From assembly GCA_019677205.1 (NCBI GenBank), contig JAAMXY010004199.1, forward strand, positions 1 through 37,877: a DNA stretch of 37,877 nt. The letters are read 5' to 3'. Shown here in pieces: positions 19,020 through 27,443 of this stretch (positions are counted from its first letter, which is position 1; each line of letters opens with the position of its first letter). A program made the translations under genes and the position numbers. The notes under the pieces are model-generated. The model had not been told where the DNA came from. It saw only the letters and a list, made by a program, of their open reading frames with translations, and made no database searches. The stretch comes from Pinguiococcus pyrenoidosus. Its lineage: Eukaryota; Sar; Pinguiophyceae; Pinguiochrysidales; Pinguiochrysidaceae.

Positions 19020-20014
19020 ATGAACTTGAATATTCTGCAATTGTACCAGAAATGCGCCCAATATGGGACAGTGGGTACTGGAAAAATCAGGCTTTTTCCC
19101 CCTCCGGGGGGCCAAATCAAGCTGCCATATGGGACTTAGCCATCAGCCAATGCACCATAGGCAAATGGTTCTTCTCGCGGGTCTTCTGCTTCAAGGCGCC
19201 CTACTTTTACACCATTCGACCTTTCGTCGAGGCGCTGGAGGTGCGATGAAGCATCAAACTTCCATGGGATGTCGTCCTTCCGTGCCCTTCCAAGAGGCTC
19301 ATGCAGCGTTGTGCTCCTTTGTCTAGGTGAACAAGGCGGTAGTTAGTATGCCTCATCGGTAAGACGCTTCTGACACGCTTCCTATGTCACAAGTCCGAAG
19401 TCACGAGGCGAAAAGAAACCCAAGCGCCCAAAGGCAGCAATCGTACTGCGAAACGAGCCACCAAGCGGTGTCCTGCGCCCAAAAACAAAGGGAAACTGCT
19501 GAAAGCGTTTCGCTCTTCCATCCAGATACATGCACAACAACCACATTGGCACCCAGCACGCCATTGCCTGCTGCAATCTGGTACGACTTGCCGATCGAGG
19601 GAGAGGCGTTCGGTTGCGGGTCAAGGGCTGCCGAGGTCTGACTTGTTGCCACCGCAGGCAGAGCTGGCCATGGGCTGCGTCATGGAGTCGAGCATTCCGA
19701 AGACGCTGCGATGGATTCCTGCGGGCATGCAAGTCAAATACGTCAGCAAAGCGGTTGGCACGCTCAAGGCGACGAGCGAGCTACCTGAGGACTTCTTCCA
19801 CGCCGACACGTACCCCGCAAAGCTGGACGTTCCCATCGTCCTCAAGGATCCCAACGAGCAGGTCGTGGTCACCGCGGCCATCACCGTATACGTCTCGGAG
19901 AAGCCCAAGAAGAAGCAGATGAGATCAGGTCAGAATCAGAATCAGAATCAGAATCAGAATCCGATCTCCTGGGCTGAGAATGAACTAGAGCGTCGCACAC
20001 ACTATGGGACGTGA
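19020..20014 (+). CDS. DUF4442 hotdog-fold thioesterase-like protein (5 exons)
   Basis: Exons 19020-19074, 19161-19240, 19327-19358, 19526-19580 and 19658-20014 join in phase and give 192 residues. The protein reads NILQLYQKCAQYGTVGKWFF, then SRVFCFKAPYFYTIRPFVEALE, then HNNHIGTQHAIACCNL joined to AELAMGCVMES, then LRWIPAGMQVKYVSKA and ITVYVSEKPKK. This is the pattern of DUF4442 (YiiD C-terminal-like) proteins of the hotdog superfamily, where the NHxGTxHAxAxxNxAE block forms the presumed active-site helix. Many relatives are acyl-CoA thioesterases or acyl carriers; the substrate here is unknown. An in-frame ATG at 18858 would add an Arg-rich 54-residue leader that could be mitochondrial. The last 30 residues include a Gln-Asn repeat. 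Neighbour upstream is divergent. Confidence 0.85.
19931..19960. repeat. CAGAAT hexanucleotide, five copies
   Basis: Five exact CAGAAT units lie within the last exon of the DUF4442 gene and encode Gln-Asn pairs near the C-terminus. Confidence 0.9.
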
Positions 20015-20031
20015 AGAGAAGGGAATGCGAG

Positions 20032-20475
20032 TTAGGATAACGCGCGTGCGTGGTGGAGACACGGATCCTGACAAGTTTTCGTATATTGGTTTTTGTTTTT
20101 CCTTCTTCTTCTTCTTCTTCTTTTTGCTTCTTTTGCTTTGGCTTTTGCCTGCTTGACTGGGCGGTAGAGGTCTCGTCTATCGTGTACTGGACACGCCGCC
20201 TGAAAGGACACCGTGGTGCCGTCGAGGTACACCGCGATTCCCTTGCTTTGGCTCAGGAGCGTCGCGAGCCGATGCACCGGCGCCCTGTGGAAGCAGCGGT
20301 GCTGCTCCAGAACCGGCGTGCCGTCGAGAACGTTGTACACATACACGTTGCCGCGGAGGTCGCCCACGACGACGCAGCTCTCGTTGCCGCCCACGCACAC
20401 CGCCGTGAGAGCGGCCTCCGAGTGAGGGAAGGACTTCACGACGAGGAGCGGTTGCGGAGCTGCCTCTCCGGCCCT
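20032..20475 (-). CDS. WD40-like fragment, probably the 3' exon of a larger gene
   Basis: The minus-strand frame encodes about 147 residues. Its first half has beta-propeller character: PLLVVKSFPHSEAALTAVCV, then ESCVVVGDLRGNVYVYNVLDG, which follows the WD40 pattern of a strand, a Gly-Asp turn and GxVYVYDV. The second half ends in AKAKAKEAKRRRRRRRKNK, encoded by a CTT-rich tract, and a short tail. The frame is closed by a TGA just upstream (near 20500), and no ATG starts a plausible complete protein, so earlier exons must exist on the minus strand between here and the LRR gene; I could not join them. The gene ends 17 nt from the convergent DUF4442 stop. No specific function can be given. Confidence 0.5.
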   Translation of the reverse strand, partial: RAGEAAPQPLLVVKSFPHSEAALTAVCVGGNESCVVVGDLRGNVYVYNVLDGTPVLEQHRCFHRAPVHRLATLLSQSKGIAVYLDGTTVSFQAACPVHDRRDLYRPVKQAKAKAKEAKRRRRRRRKNKNQYTKTCQDPCLHHARALS

Positions 20476-20852
20476 CTTGGTCGTCGGAATCGTGCGTCAA
20501 CAGAGCAAGCATCCACGAGCTTGACGTCCGGGCCTGGGAGCTAGGTTCTCCCTCCCCCTCGCCTCCATGCTCTCCACGGTGCCCCCTTAGTTCACTTCTG
20601 CCTGTCGCGCTTCTGCCCGCCCTTCCTTGTTCGCAATGCACGCAGTGCAGTATCTGGTAGAGACGCTCAGGAGACGCTAGATCTTTGCCGTCCGAGGATC
20701 TTTCTCCAGCGGGCAAGCTGCGGTCTCCGGCTCTTCGGCAAAGTCCGCCGCCTGGAACGCCCGGAACCCCCGGGCTGACGCCCTTCGAGACAGTCTTCCA
20801 ATCCAGAATCTACGCAAGCCGACCTACTCATCGGAAGGGCGGCATGCGGTTC
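20476..20852. other. Gap between the WD40-like exon and the LRR gene
   Basis: Likely contains 5' exons of the WD40-like gene: the minus-strand stretch encoding RTSSSWMLALLTHDSDDQ near 20481-20534 has protein character but is in another frame. I could not find a GT-AG intron that joins them. Nothing else is recognisable. Confidence 0.35.
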
Positions 20853-21620
20853 TCAGGATTGGGATTTGCACGCATCTTCCAGACCGAAGTGCTGACTCCG
20901 CCAGTAGCTCAAGATGGCGCGATTCTCGCGGTCCTTCGGAGGCGCCGGTGGCGCCTCACGCTGCAGGCGCTCCAGGAGCTCGAAGTCCTGGTCGCTGCCG
21001 TGAAAGGGAATGGACAGTCTGGCGGCGGCCTCGCTTTCCGACGGATGCTCCGGCCCGATATCCGCCCCTTCAAGGCCCAGGATATCCAGATGCTCGCGCA
21101 GATCGACGCCGCCCAGAAGGCACAAGCACTGCAGCGGCGTGTCCACAATGGCGCGCACGAGCGCCTCGGTCTGCACGCTGCGAGCATGGCACTCCAGCAC
21201 GGTGGCGCCCGTCCGGATATCCAAGATCCGCAGCGCTTTCAGCGCCGGCAGCACTGTCGCCAGACAGCCGATGGCCTCCTGGCTCAGATCCACGTGCAGC
21301 TGCAGCTCCTCCAGGCCAGTAGCCTGCGGCACCACTTCGAGAAGGAAGAGCTGCTGCGCAGCGGCGTCTAAGGCGCCGAAAGGACAGTACATCCTCAGGA
21401 TCCGCAGATTTGGCAGCGCCGGCACCACATGTTGCGCCAGCGCTTCGACGCCGCTGAGGCCCAGGAACTCGGGCCCGAGCTCCAGCTGCTCTCCGTCGGA
21501 GCAGTCCAAGCTCTCCTTGAGCCACTGCTCTGCGGCAGAGCGCCAGCTGGCGCTGTCCCACTCGCGGCGCTCGCTCTCTTCAAAAGATACTTGGCGTCTG
21601 GTCATGGCGTGGAGGTCCAT
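20853..21620 (-). CDS. Leucine-rich-repeat protein, 255 residues
   Basis: From ATG 21620 the frame reads MDLHAMTRRQVSFEESER and then a series of LRR-like units: LPNLRILRMYCPFGALD, ATGLEELQLHVDLSQEAI, LPALKALRILDIRTGA and PLQCLCLLGGVDLREHLDIL. The spacing of about 25-30 residues with alternating Leu resembles ribonuclease-inhibitor-type LRRs, which are protein-interaction surfaces. The N-terminal part is charged (EWDSASWRSAAEQWLKE). There is no signal peptide or membrane segment. The frame stays open for 170 codons upstream, but that part is basic, Pro/His/Cys-rich and has no domain, so I take the ATG directly before the folded region. Partner and role are unknown. Confidence 0.7.
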   Translation of the reverse strand: MDLHAMTRRQVSFEESERREWDSASWRSAAEQWLKESLDCSDGEQLELGPEFLGLSGVEALAQHVVPALPNLRILRMYCPFGALDAAAQQLFLLEVVPQATGLEELQLHVDLSQEAIGCLATVLPALKALRILDIRTGATVLECHARSVQTEALVRAIVDTPLQCLCLLGGVDLREHLDILGLEGADIGPEHPSESEAAARLSIPFHGSDQDFELLERLQREAPPAPPKDRENRAILSYWRSQHFGLEDACKSQS

Positions 21621-22342
21621 CTTGATCGACGTTTGCGACCGGTGGATGCCTCTGGCTTGCGAACCCTTGGAGATACACGGTGGGAGGGGAGAAGCGTGAA
21701 GGGGCGGCGCGGGCAGATGGGCGACGGTGTGAACACACGGCGTGGGAAGACAAAGCCTTCGGCGGCGCTGGACGCGGAGGTTGCACGTACGCCCGCTGGT
21801 GGTGAGCTCAGGATCACAGATGTTGCGAGAGACGCAAGCGGACCGCGACGACTTCACGCAGCGCTCCGCACCATGAAGTAGTGGCTTTGGAGATCGGGAG
21901 CTCGGTCCTGGAGGCCTGGGAACGTGCGTGATGGAGGCCTTCTCCTCGTTGTGGCGTACTGAGGAGCGCAGCTTCTTCAGCTCCTCGCGAGGACGCGCGG
22001 CGAAAGCAGCCGACACGCAGGTCTGAAAGGCACGGAGACGGAAGCAAAGCGGAAGCGCGAAGCTGCATTCACGATGCGAAATCCGGTAAAAGCTCCGGCG
22101 AGACGCGTCTTCCTCCAGGGGATCACGTCGTCCTCCCAAACAGCTTCAAACGATCTCGAAGTGAATCGCTCAAACGACGCAGGAAGGCGACGTTGGCGTC
22201 GTGGTTGACGTCATCGTCTTCCTCCTTGTCTCTCTTTCTCTGTCTCTCAGTTTCTCTATCCCTCACTGATTACACCATCCACTCAGTCTCTCCGTGTCTG
22301 CGTCTCTCCGCTTCCTGCTCTGCTTGCTCGACTTGTTCTTGC
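21621..22342. other. Spacer upstream of the LRR gene and downstream of the poly-Ser protein gene
   Basis: About 720 nt. The LRR frame remains open through much of it but with no domain signal. A CT-rich low-complexity tract (TCTCTTTCTCTGTCTCTC) lies near 22220-22265. I see no other gene. Confidence 0.4.
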
Positions 22343-22345
22343 TCA

Positions 22346-22392
<47 letters not shown>

Positions 22393-23251
22393 GACACAGC
22401 CGTCGTCGAACCTCGGAGAGAAGAAGTCCAGCCAACACCAGCATCGCCGTGGCTCGCAAGACCCCAACATGGGTCCACTCCTCATCGGGCTCTGGCTCCC
22501 TCTGCACGTGCGCGACCGGATGCGGCGTCTTCCACGAGTGAGTGAACGGCGTGCATCTGCAGTTCGTGAAGATGCACTCCCAAACGCGCGGAACGAGCTT
22601 CTCGAACTCGAACTTGTCCTCCGAGCGCAGCAGCTTGGCCCAGTGCGCATACCAGCGCTTGGACTGCACCGTGATCTGTTTGGATGTCACCGCGAAGCAC
22701 GTGGTCGGCGCGTAGCGTTGGCTGCCAAAGGAACAGTCGGGAAAGACGCCTTCGAACAGAAACGGCGCGGTCTCCGGCGCTTCCAACTTGGCCGGCAGCA
22801 GTCTCTGCGCGATGTACGAGAACGAGTTCTCTTTCAGATCCTGCAGACTCCGCACGTAGCTGGACACCAGCTCCGGCGGCAGGTTCTGGACGCTGATGGA
22901 CTGGGACAGATCGATGCTGTCCACACACAAGTTGGTGAACAGCTTCTGAAACAACGGGCGCTCGATCTCTTCGATCTGGCAGAAGAACAGCAGCTGCTCA
23001 TGAGAGCTCGCGAGCTCGTCGTAGTGCTCCAGCACCCAGTTGACGAAGAGAATGGAGTCGTAGAAGTGCCACTCCAGCAAGTTCACCGGGCGAAAGTCTC
23101 CGAAGTCCAGAATCTCCGTAACCTGTTGGAGCGCGCCCAGACGCTCCGGATGCGTCGGCCGCGTCACGTGATGCGACGCGAGGATCTTGCACTCCTCCAC
23201 GTCGGCCCTCACCAGCGCGGCGAGGCACAGATGCGCGGCGAGAGCGCGCAT
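22343..23251 (-). CDS. Unknown membrane protein with C-terminal poly-serine tail
   Basis: The frame gives 302 residues from ATG 23251. MRALAAHLCLAALVRA is a plausible signal peptide or anchor. A 240-residue soluble region follows that I do not recognise: NLLEWHFYDSILFVNWVLEH, LFFCQIEEIERPLFQKLF, SFSYIAQRLLPAKLEAPE, WECIFTNCRCTPF. A hydrophobic segment (RATAMLVLAGLLLSEVRRR) then gives a probable transmembrane helix with a positive flank, i.e. a type I orientation. The protein ends in 15 consecutive serines encoded by AGC, with the TGA directly after the repeat. Four Cys near the membrane side could form disulfides. The gene is divergent from the aldehyde dehydrogenase with 300 nt between starts. 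The frame is open further upstream, so a longer form is possible. Confidence 0.65.
22346..22390. repeat. (GCT/AGC)15 trinucleotide repeat
   Basis: Fifteen uninterrupted GCT units on the plus strand. On the minus strand they are the last 15 sense codons (AGC, serine) of the membrane-protein gene, immediately followed by its TGA. This is the class of repeat that expands and contracts readily. Confidence 0.95.
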
Positions 23252-23550
23252 TTCGGCCTGGCCTTCCGTTGAAACCTCTCTCCAACGGCAAATCCCGCGC
23301 CGTTCAAAAGCGCCGTGAAATCCTTCGATCCCCGCCTGTGACAGAAGGAGGTCCGGACCGCGCGAACGGGGGTTCCTTCTGTCACGCTGCGGCACGATCT
23401 TTCCCGCCAGAATCGCTTTAAACGCGCTTCCGCAGCGTTTGAACGCTCAGTGCGCGGCTCCTTGTTCTCGTTGCCGTTCTCTTCTGCTGCTTCGGCTTCT
23501 GCGGAACGCGCAGCGGGCAGCGAGAGCTTCAGCGCCAACCAGTGGCGGCG
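23252..23550. promoter_or_regulatory. Divergent 5' region of the poly-Ser protein and aldehyde dehydrogenase genes
   Basis: Two start codons face away across 299 GC-rich nt. It holds the inverted repeat at 23338-23385. No AT-rich island is seen here, unlike the other divergent regions. Confidence 0.45.
23338..23385. repeat. Perfect 12-bp inverted repeat with internal palindrome
   Basis: GTGACAGAAGGA (23338-23349) and its exact reverse complement TCCTTCTGTCAC (23374-23385) enclose 24 nt, which begin with the 10-bp palindrome GGTCCGGACC (23350-23359). The element lies between two divergent starts and could be a hairpin or a dimeric protein-binding site. Confidence 0.85.
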
Positions 23551-25104
23551 ATGAAGCGCGTTCTGCTCCGCCCACGCTGTGCGAGGCGGGGGGCGGAGAG
23601 GCAGCTGTCAACGGCGGGTCTGTGGATCGGCGGCCGGGAGGCAGCGAGCGCTTCCGGGGCGTTCTTGAGCGTGGAGGATCCTGCACGTCGGCGAGAGATC
23701 GCGAGAGTGAGTGCGGCGTCCGCAGAGGACATCGGCAAGGCGGTGGCATCGGGCCATGAGGCCTACCGAAGTGGCGTCTGGTCACGCGCAGACGTGCGCC
23801 TTCGCGCGGACGTGCTGCAGCGCATCTCCCAGGGCCTCAGAGAGCGACTGGAGGAGCTGGCAGAGCTGGAAAGCCGACAGACTGGACGCGCGATCCGCGA
23901 GATGAAGGCGCAGCTTGGACGCCTGCCCGAGTGGTTTGAGTACTTCGGCGCGCTGGTGAGGACGGCAGAAGGCCGCACGACTCCCTTCTTGGGCCCGTAT
24001 CTCAACTATGTACAGCGCGTTCCTCTGGGCGTGGTCGCGCAGATCACTCCGTGGAATCATCCGCTGCTGATCGCGGTGAAGAAGCTGGCGCCCGCGCTGG
24101 CCGCGGGGAACTCGGTGGTCCTCAAGCCGTCCGAGCTCGCGCCACTCTCGGTGCTCGAGCTGGCCAAGATCTGCAAGGAAGCTGGCCTTCCCGACGGAGT
24201 GCTCAGTGTGGTCCCTGGCCACGGCCACGAGACGGGCGCCGCACTTTGCGCCCACCCGCTGGTGCGAAAGGTGGACCTCACCGGCGGCACCCCAACCGGA
24301 AAGGCCGTCGGAGCCATCGCGGGAGCGAACCTGGCGGGAATGGTCAGCGAGCTGGGCGGCAAGGCGCCGATGCTGGTATTCGAAGATGCTGACCTGGATC
24401 AAGCCGTGAATGGCGCCGCGTTCGCGTCCTTCGTCGCCTCGGGACAGACCTGCATCATGGGCGCCCGACTCCTCGTGCACGAGGCCGTCTACGAGGAGGT
24501 GGTCCAACGGTTTGTGCGCAAAGCAGAGAGTATCCGGCTTGGGGACCCGATGGACATGGCGACGCAGATGGGGCCGGTGATATCCGAAGCGCAGCGGAGT
24601 CGCGTGCTGGAAGCGGTCAGCGTTGCCAAGAGCGAAGGAGCGGAGATTCTCTGCGGAGGAGCTTCCCCAGCGCTGGACAAGCTGCCAACGGAGGTCTCCG
24701 AGGGCTACTTCGTCCTGCCAACGGTCATCGCCGCGAAACCCGGAATGCGGTGCGTGCAAGAAGAGGTCTTCGGTCCTTTCGTCGTCGTGTATCCCTTCAA
24801 AGACGAGCAGGACGCGGTGAAGCTGGCGAACGACTCAGACTTTGGCCTGGCTGCCGCGATTTGGACGAAAGACATCATGAGAGGCCATCGCGTGGCCCAG
24901 GAGCTCGACGTCGGCATCATTTGGATAAACGACCACCACCGCAATGACCCCAGCTCCCCGTGGGGAGGCACGAAGGACTCCGGGATTGGGCGCGAGAACG
25001 GCATCGAGGCGTTCCACGAGTACACGCAAAGCCGCAGCGTCGTGGTGAGGACGAGCGACGAGAAGTTTGACTGGTTCCATGACCCGAATGCGAGATACAG
25101 CTAG
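23551..25104 (+). CDS. Aldehyde dehydrogenase superfamily protein, probably mitochondrial
   Basis: Intronless 517-residue ALDH, the usual family length. It oxidises an aldehyde to the acid with NAD(P)+. The nucleophile is Cys301 (SGQTCIMGARLL) and the general base Glu267 (SELGGKAP), with the family's typical 34-residue spacing. Other blocks are TPWNHPLLIAVKKLAPALAA, NSVVLKPSE, the cofactor-loop segment LTGGTPTGKAVG, EEVFGPFVVVYPF and the C-terminal SPWGGTKDSGIGRENG. The N-terminus MKRVLLRPRCARRGAERQLS is Arg-rich and acid-free, as in a mitochondrial presequence. The WINDHHRNDPSSPWGG block resembles betaine-aldehyde or aromatic-aldehyde dehydrogenases, but substrate cannot be fixed. The first ATG (23551) is used; the frame opens only nine bases earlier with a GTG. 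Confidence 0.95.
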   Translation: MKRVLLRPRCARRGAERQLSTAGLWIGGREAASASGAFLSVEDPARRREIARVSAASAEDIGKAVASGHEAYRSGVWSRADVRLRADVLQRISQGLRERLEELAELESRQTGRAIREMKAQLGRLPEWFEYFGALVRTAEGRTTPFLGPYLNYVQRVPLGVVAQITPWNHPLLIAVKKLAPALAAGNSVVLKPSELAPLSVLELAKICKEAGLPDGVLSVVPGHGHETGAALCAHPLVRKVDLTGGTPTGKAVGAIAGANLAGMVSELGGKAPMLVFEDADLDQAVNGAAFASFVASGQTCIMGARLLVHEAVYEEVVQRFVRKAESIRLGDPMDMATQMGPVISEAQRSRVLEAVSVAKSEGAEILCGGASPALDKLPTEVSEGYFVLPTVIAAKPGMRCVQEEVFGPFVVVYPFKDEQDAVKLANDSDFGLAAAIWTKDIMRGHRVAQELDVGIIWINDHHRNDPSSPWGGTKDSGIGRENGIEAFHEYTQSRSVVVRTSDEKFDWFHDPNARYS

Positions 25105-25528
25105 CGGCATTTCCCGGCCTGTCCAAGACCTCCGTTCTCTGCTGCCGTCAGCCGTGTGCCGAAGAGTCTTGACGGAAGACCCCTTGCGCAGAACCCGCCT
25201 TGCACCTGGGCACGAGCCGCCCTCCCTGCCACCGTGAACGTGCCTCTCCTTGTCCTGCCACACTCCGCTGCTTCTTGCCACGTCGATGGTCGAGCAGCAC
25301 GGCCGTCTCCAGTCCTCCCACCACGGCGATTCCCCAGCAGCCTGCCTGGCTGGGGACGTCCATCTTCTGAATTTCTCGAAAATCTGGCTTCGCGCGAGTC
25401 GCCCTTCCGAGTTCCCTCTGTCACTGGCTCTGCTCAGGCGCAGCCCGCCGAAACCCGACCTCCACGCCTTCCGCACGCGGGGACGCCCGCTCCCTCACCA
25501 TCCTGGAGGAAAGCTGTCTCTCGCAAGT
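25105..25528. other. Spacer between aldehyde dehydrogenase and Hint protein genes
   Basis: About 420 nt of mixed composition. The Hint gene frame is open back to about 25250 but without an ATG leading to a better N-terminus, and the sequence is Pro/Arg/His-rich without a domain. It probably combines a 3' region and a promoter. Confidence 0.4.
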
Positions 25529-26689
25529 ATGCAGCTCGCGCTCATCGCCTCGCTTCTTCTAAGCGTTCGCGCTGCCGCAGCAGAGCAGGACAGTCGCCTT
25601 CGCGGCCTGCAGAGGCGGCGAGAGCTCTTCCTTACGGAGGACAACACTGCGTCCGTGGAGCCCGGGAGATGCTGGAGCACCACCATAAGAGCGTTCGGCT
25701 TCGCAAGCTTCCAGGTTGTGAGCGACGACGCCGACTTCCAGTTGCGGTACAGTATGGATCCGGATGACGCAGGAATCGTAAGCCTCGTGCGAGACTGTAC
25801 CTTGGAGGGCGACACCATCACTTGTGAGGAGTTGGTCAACTCCTTCCTTGATGATACTGGCTTCCTCTCGGCGTCTGTCCAGGCTGGAGAAGTCCTCTTC
25901 GTAGATGTGACGAGCTTTGGGCTTGTAAGTAGCGTCGACTTCCGGTTCTTCCTCGACGCCGATTCGACGTCGCAGCTGGAGAACTGTGAACAGGTCGACA
26001 TGGAAGCTTCTCCCTCGCTGTACCTTCCCGTGGCGTTGCAGTTCTCCGGCGAGTGCTTCGCGGCCTCGTCCACGGTGACGCTCGCCAGCGGAGCGCAGGT
26101 GGCCTTGGCAGATGTCCAGGTGGGCGATGAGATTCTCACCCTCGCTGAAGAGACCGGCCACATCGAGCCGAGCCCTGTTATCGCGATTCCGCACCGCACG
26201 ACCTCGGCAATGAGCTCACAGCTGAGGAAAGCGACGACTGTGAGCGGGATCGAGCTGCGGGCTACGCCAGCACACCTGGTGTATGCTGTACAAGACTGCG
26301 GCAAGGCGACCTCATCCGTGGCAGAAGCGAGCATGCTGCAGATGCGCGGGCTCAAGCCCGGAATGTGCTTGGTCGGACTGGCAGAAGATGGAAGTCTTGG
26401 TCTTCAGCCCATCGTATCGGTCGAGGCAATCGCTGAAAGCACATCAGTCCTGTCAGTGGTGACCCTGAATGCCGGCTTGCCGATGGTGGACGGCGTGGCG
26501 GCCTCGAGCTTCGCATACTTCCATGCGCTGCCGACGATGTACTACGCCGGCCATCGCGTGGCGTACTTCATGAATGCTCAGTGGCTTCTTCGCTCGTCGA
26601 TGCTAGACCTTTTTGGAACTGTTGCAGGAGCTGCAGCGGTCCAAGCGGCGGCCTTCCTCAATCTGTTGCAACCATCCCGGGAGAGCTGA
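25529..26689 (+). CDS. Secreted protein with C-terminal Hint (hedgehog-type autoprocessing) domain
   Basis: 386 residues, no intron needed. MQLALIASLLLSVRAAAA is a clear signal peptide and sets the start. The N-terminal domain (about 20-170) is acidic, beta-rich and unrecognised (FGFASFQVVSDDADFQLRYS; VLFVDVTSFGLVSSVDFRFF). A Hint domain begins at Cys176 in GECFAASSTVTLASG and continues ADVQVGDEILTLAEE, LRATPAHLVYA (Thr246, His249), MRGLKPGMCLVGL and DGVAASSFAYFHALP. These are the successive blocks of hedgehog Hog and intein Hint modules: the first Cys does the N-S acyl shift and the TxxH motif assists. The Cys of animal Hog GVxASCYA is Ser here. A hydrophobic C-terminus (LFGTVAGAAAVQAAAFLNLL) could touch membrane. 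Expected: self-cleavage before Cys176, releasing the N-terminal domain, perhaps with a lipid adduct; that outcome is inferred. Confidence 0.87.
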   Translation: MQLALIASLLLSVRAAAAEQDSRLRGLQRRRELFLTEDNTASVEPGRCWSTTIRAFGFASFQVVSDDADFQLRYSMDPDDAGIVSLVRDCTLEGDTITCEELVNSFLDDTGFLSASVQAGEVLFVDVTSFGLVSSVDFRFFLDADSTSQLENCEQVDMEASPSLYLPVALQFSGECFAASSTVTLASGAQVALADVQVGDEILTLAEETGHIEPSPVIAIPHRTTSAMSSQLRKATTVSGIELRATPAHLVYAVQDCGKATSSVAEASMLQMRGLKPGMCLVGLAEDGSLGLQPIVSVEAIAESTSVLSVVTLNAGLPMVDGVAASSFAYFHALPTMYYAGHRVAYFMNAQWLLRSSMLDLFGTVAGAAAVQAAAFLNLLQPSRES

Positions 26690-27443
26690 ACTATCGGAGA
26701 GTCGTCAATTTGTCGGAACGTCTAGACCATGTTTTGATTGATAAAGTCCTGCTGGGTGAAGAGGTTTTGAGTAATTTATTGTGATTGGGTCTTGCATCAG
26801 TTGCGTCTTCGTGTATGCTGAAATGGGAACGTGTTGGCATCAAAGGCCTCGTCCAACAGCTGGTCCAGGAAGTTCCCGTGGAACGAATGTGAAGCTCACA
26901 GCTTGGACCGCATCGGTATGGACACTCACACCTGTGATGGCGCCCTCGAGGGTGCTGGGCACTTTTTTAAGAAAGTGGGGTGCGTAGGACCAGCAGGGGA
27001 CCCACGCCCGAATGCTTCGTGAGATGGGAAGCGAAGCGCGCTTTCCGAAGGCCTCAAACGAAAGACAGTATTCATTCAGGCAGCTCAAGACTCGATCAAC
27101 TCTTGAGGAGACTACGCAAAGAAGCCAACAGAAATGAACATGAGAACATGAGAACATGTGACTATATGAGACAACTTGCCGACGCAACTTGCCGACGCAA
27201 CTTGCCGACGCAACTTGCCGACGAAAGCGACCTCTCAATCCAGCCTAGATATAAGTGAACAACAGCCACAATTCTATTGTCTCAGTCGTGTTCCAAGCTT
27301 GGACGATCCGCGCACGTCGCCAAGAGAAGATAGGGAATGGTGCCCGCGATTCACAATCAAGCTTGATCAACGTGCCGAGGCCAGAGGAAGCTATCGCGAT
27401 GCCTCCGACGGAACTCGGAACTCTTCTACGCGTGCTTCTTGAC
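26690..27443. other. Spacer between the Hint gene and the first four-pass membrane gene
   Basis: About 750 nt with no convincing gene. It holds a short GAGAACATGAGAACATG duplication at about 27141-27157 and the 13-bp array at 27172-27223. It joins two convergent 3' ends. Confidence 0.45.
27172..27223. repeat. 13-bp tandem repeat, four exact copies
   Basis: CAACTTGCCGACG is repeated four times without a mismatch in non-coding sequence between convergent genes. A 13-bp unit rules out a conserved reading frame across the array. Role unknown; recent slippage is the simplest origin. Confidence 0.95.

Noticed and set aside
19165-19242. MVLLAGLLLQGALLL signal-peptide-like start
   Set aside because: It is a different frame of DUF4442 exon 2; the family blocks SRVFCFKAPYF and EALE require the other frame.
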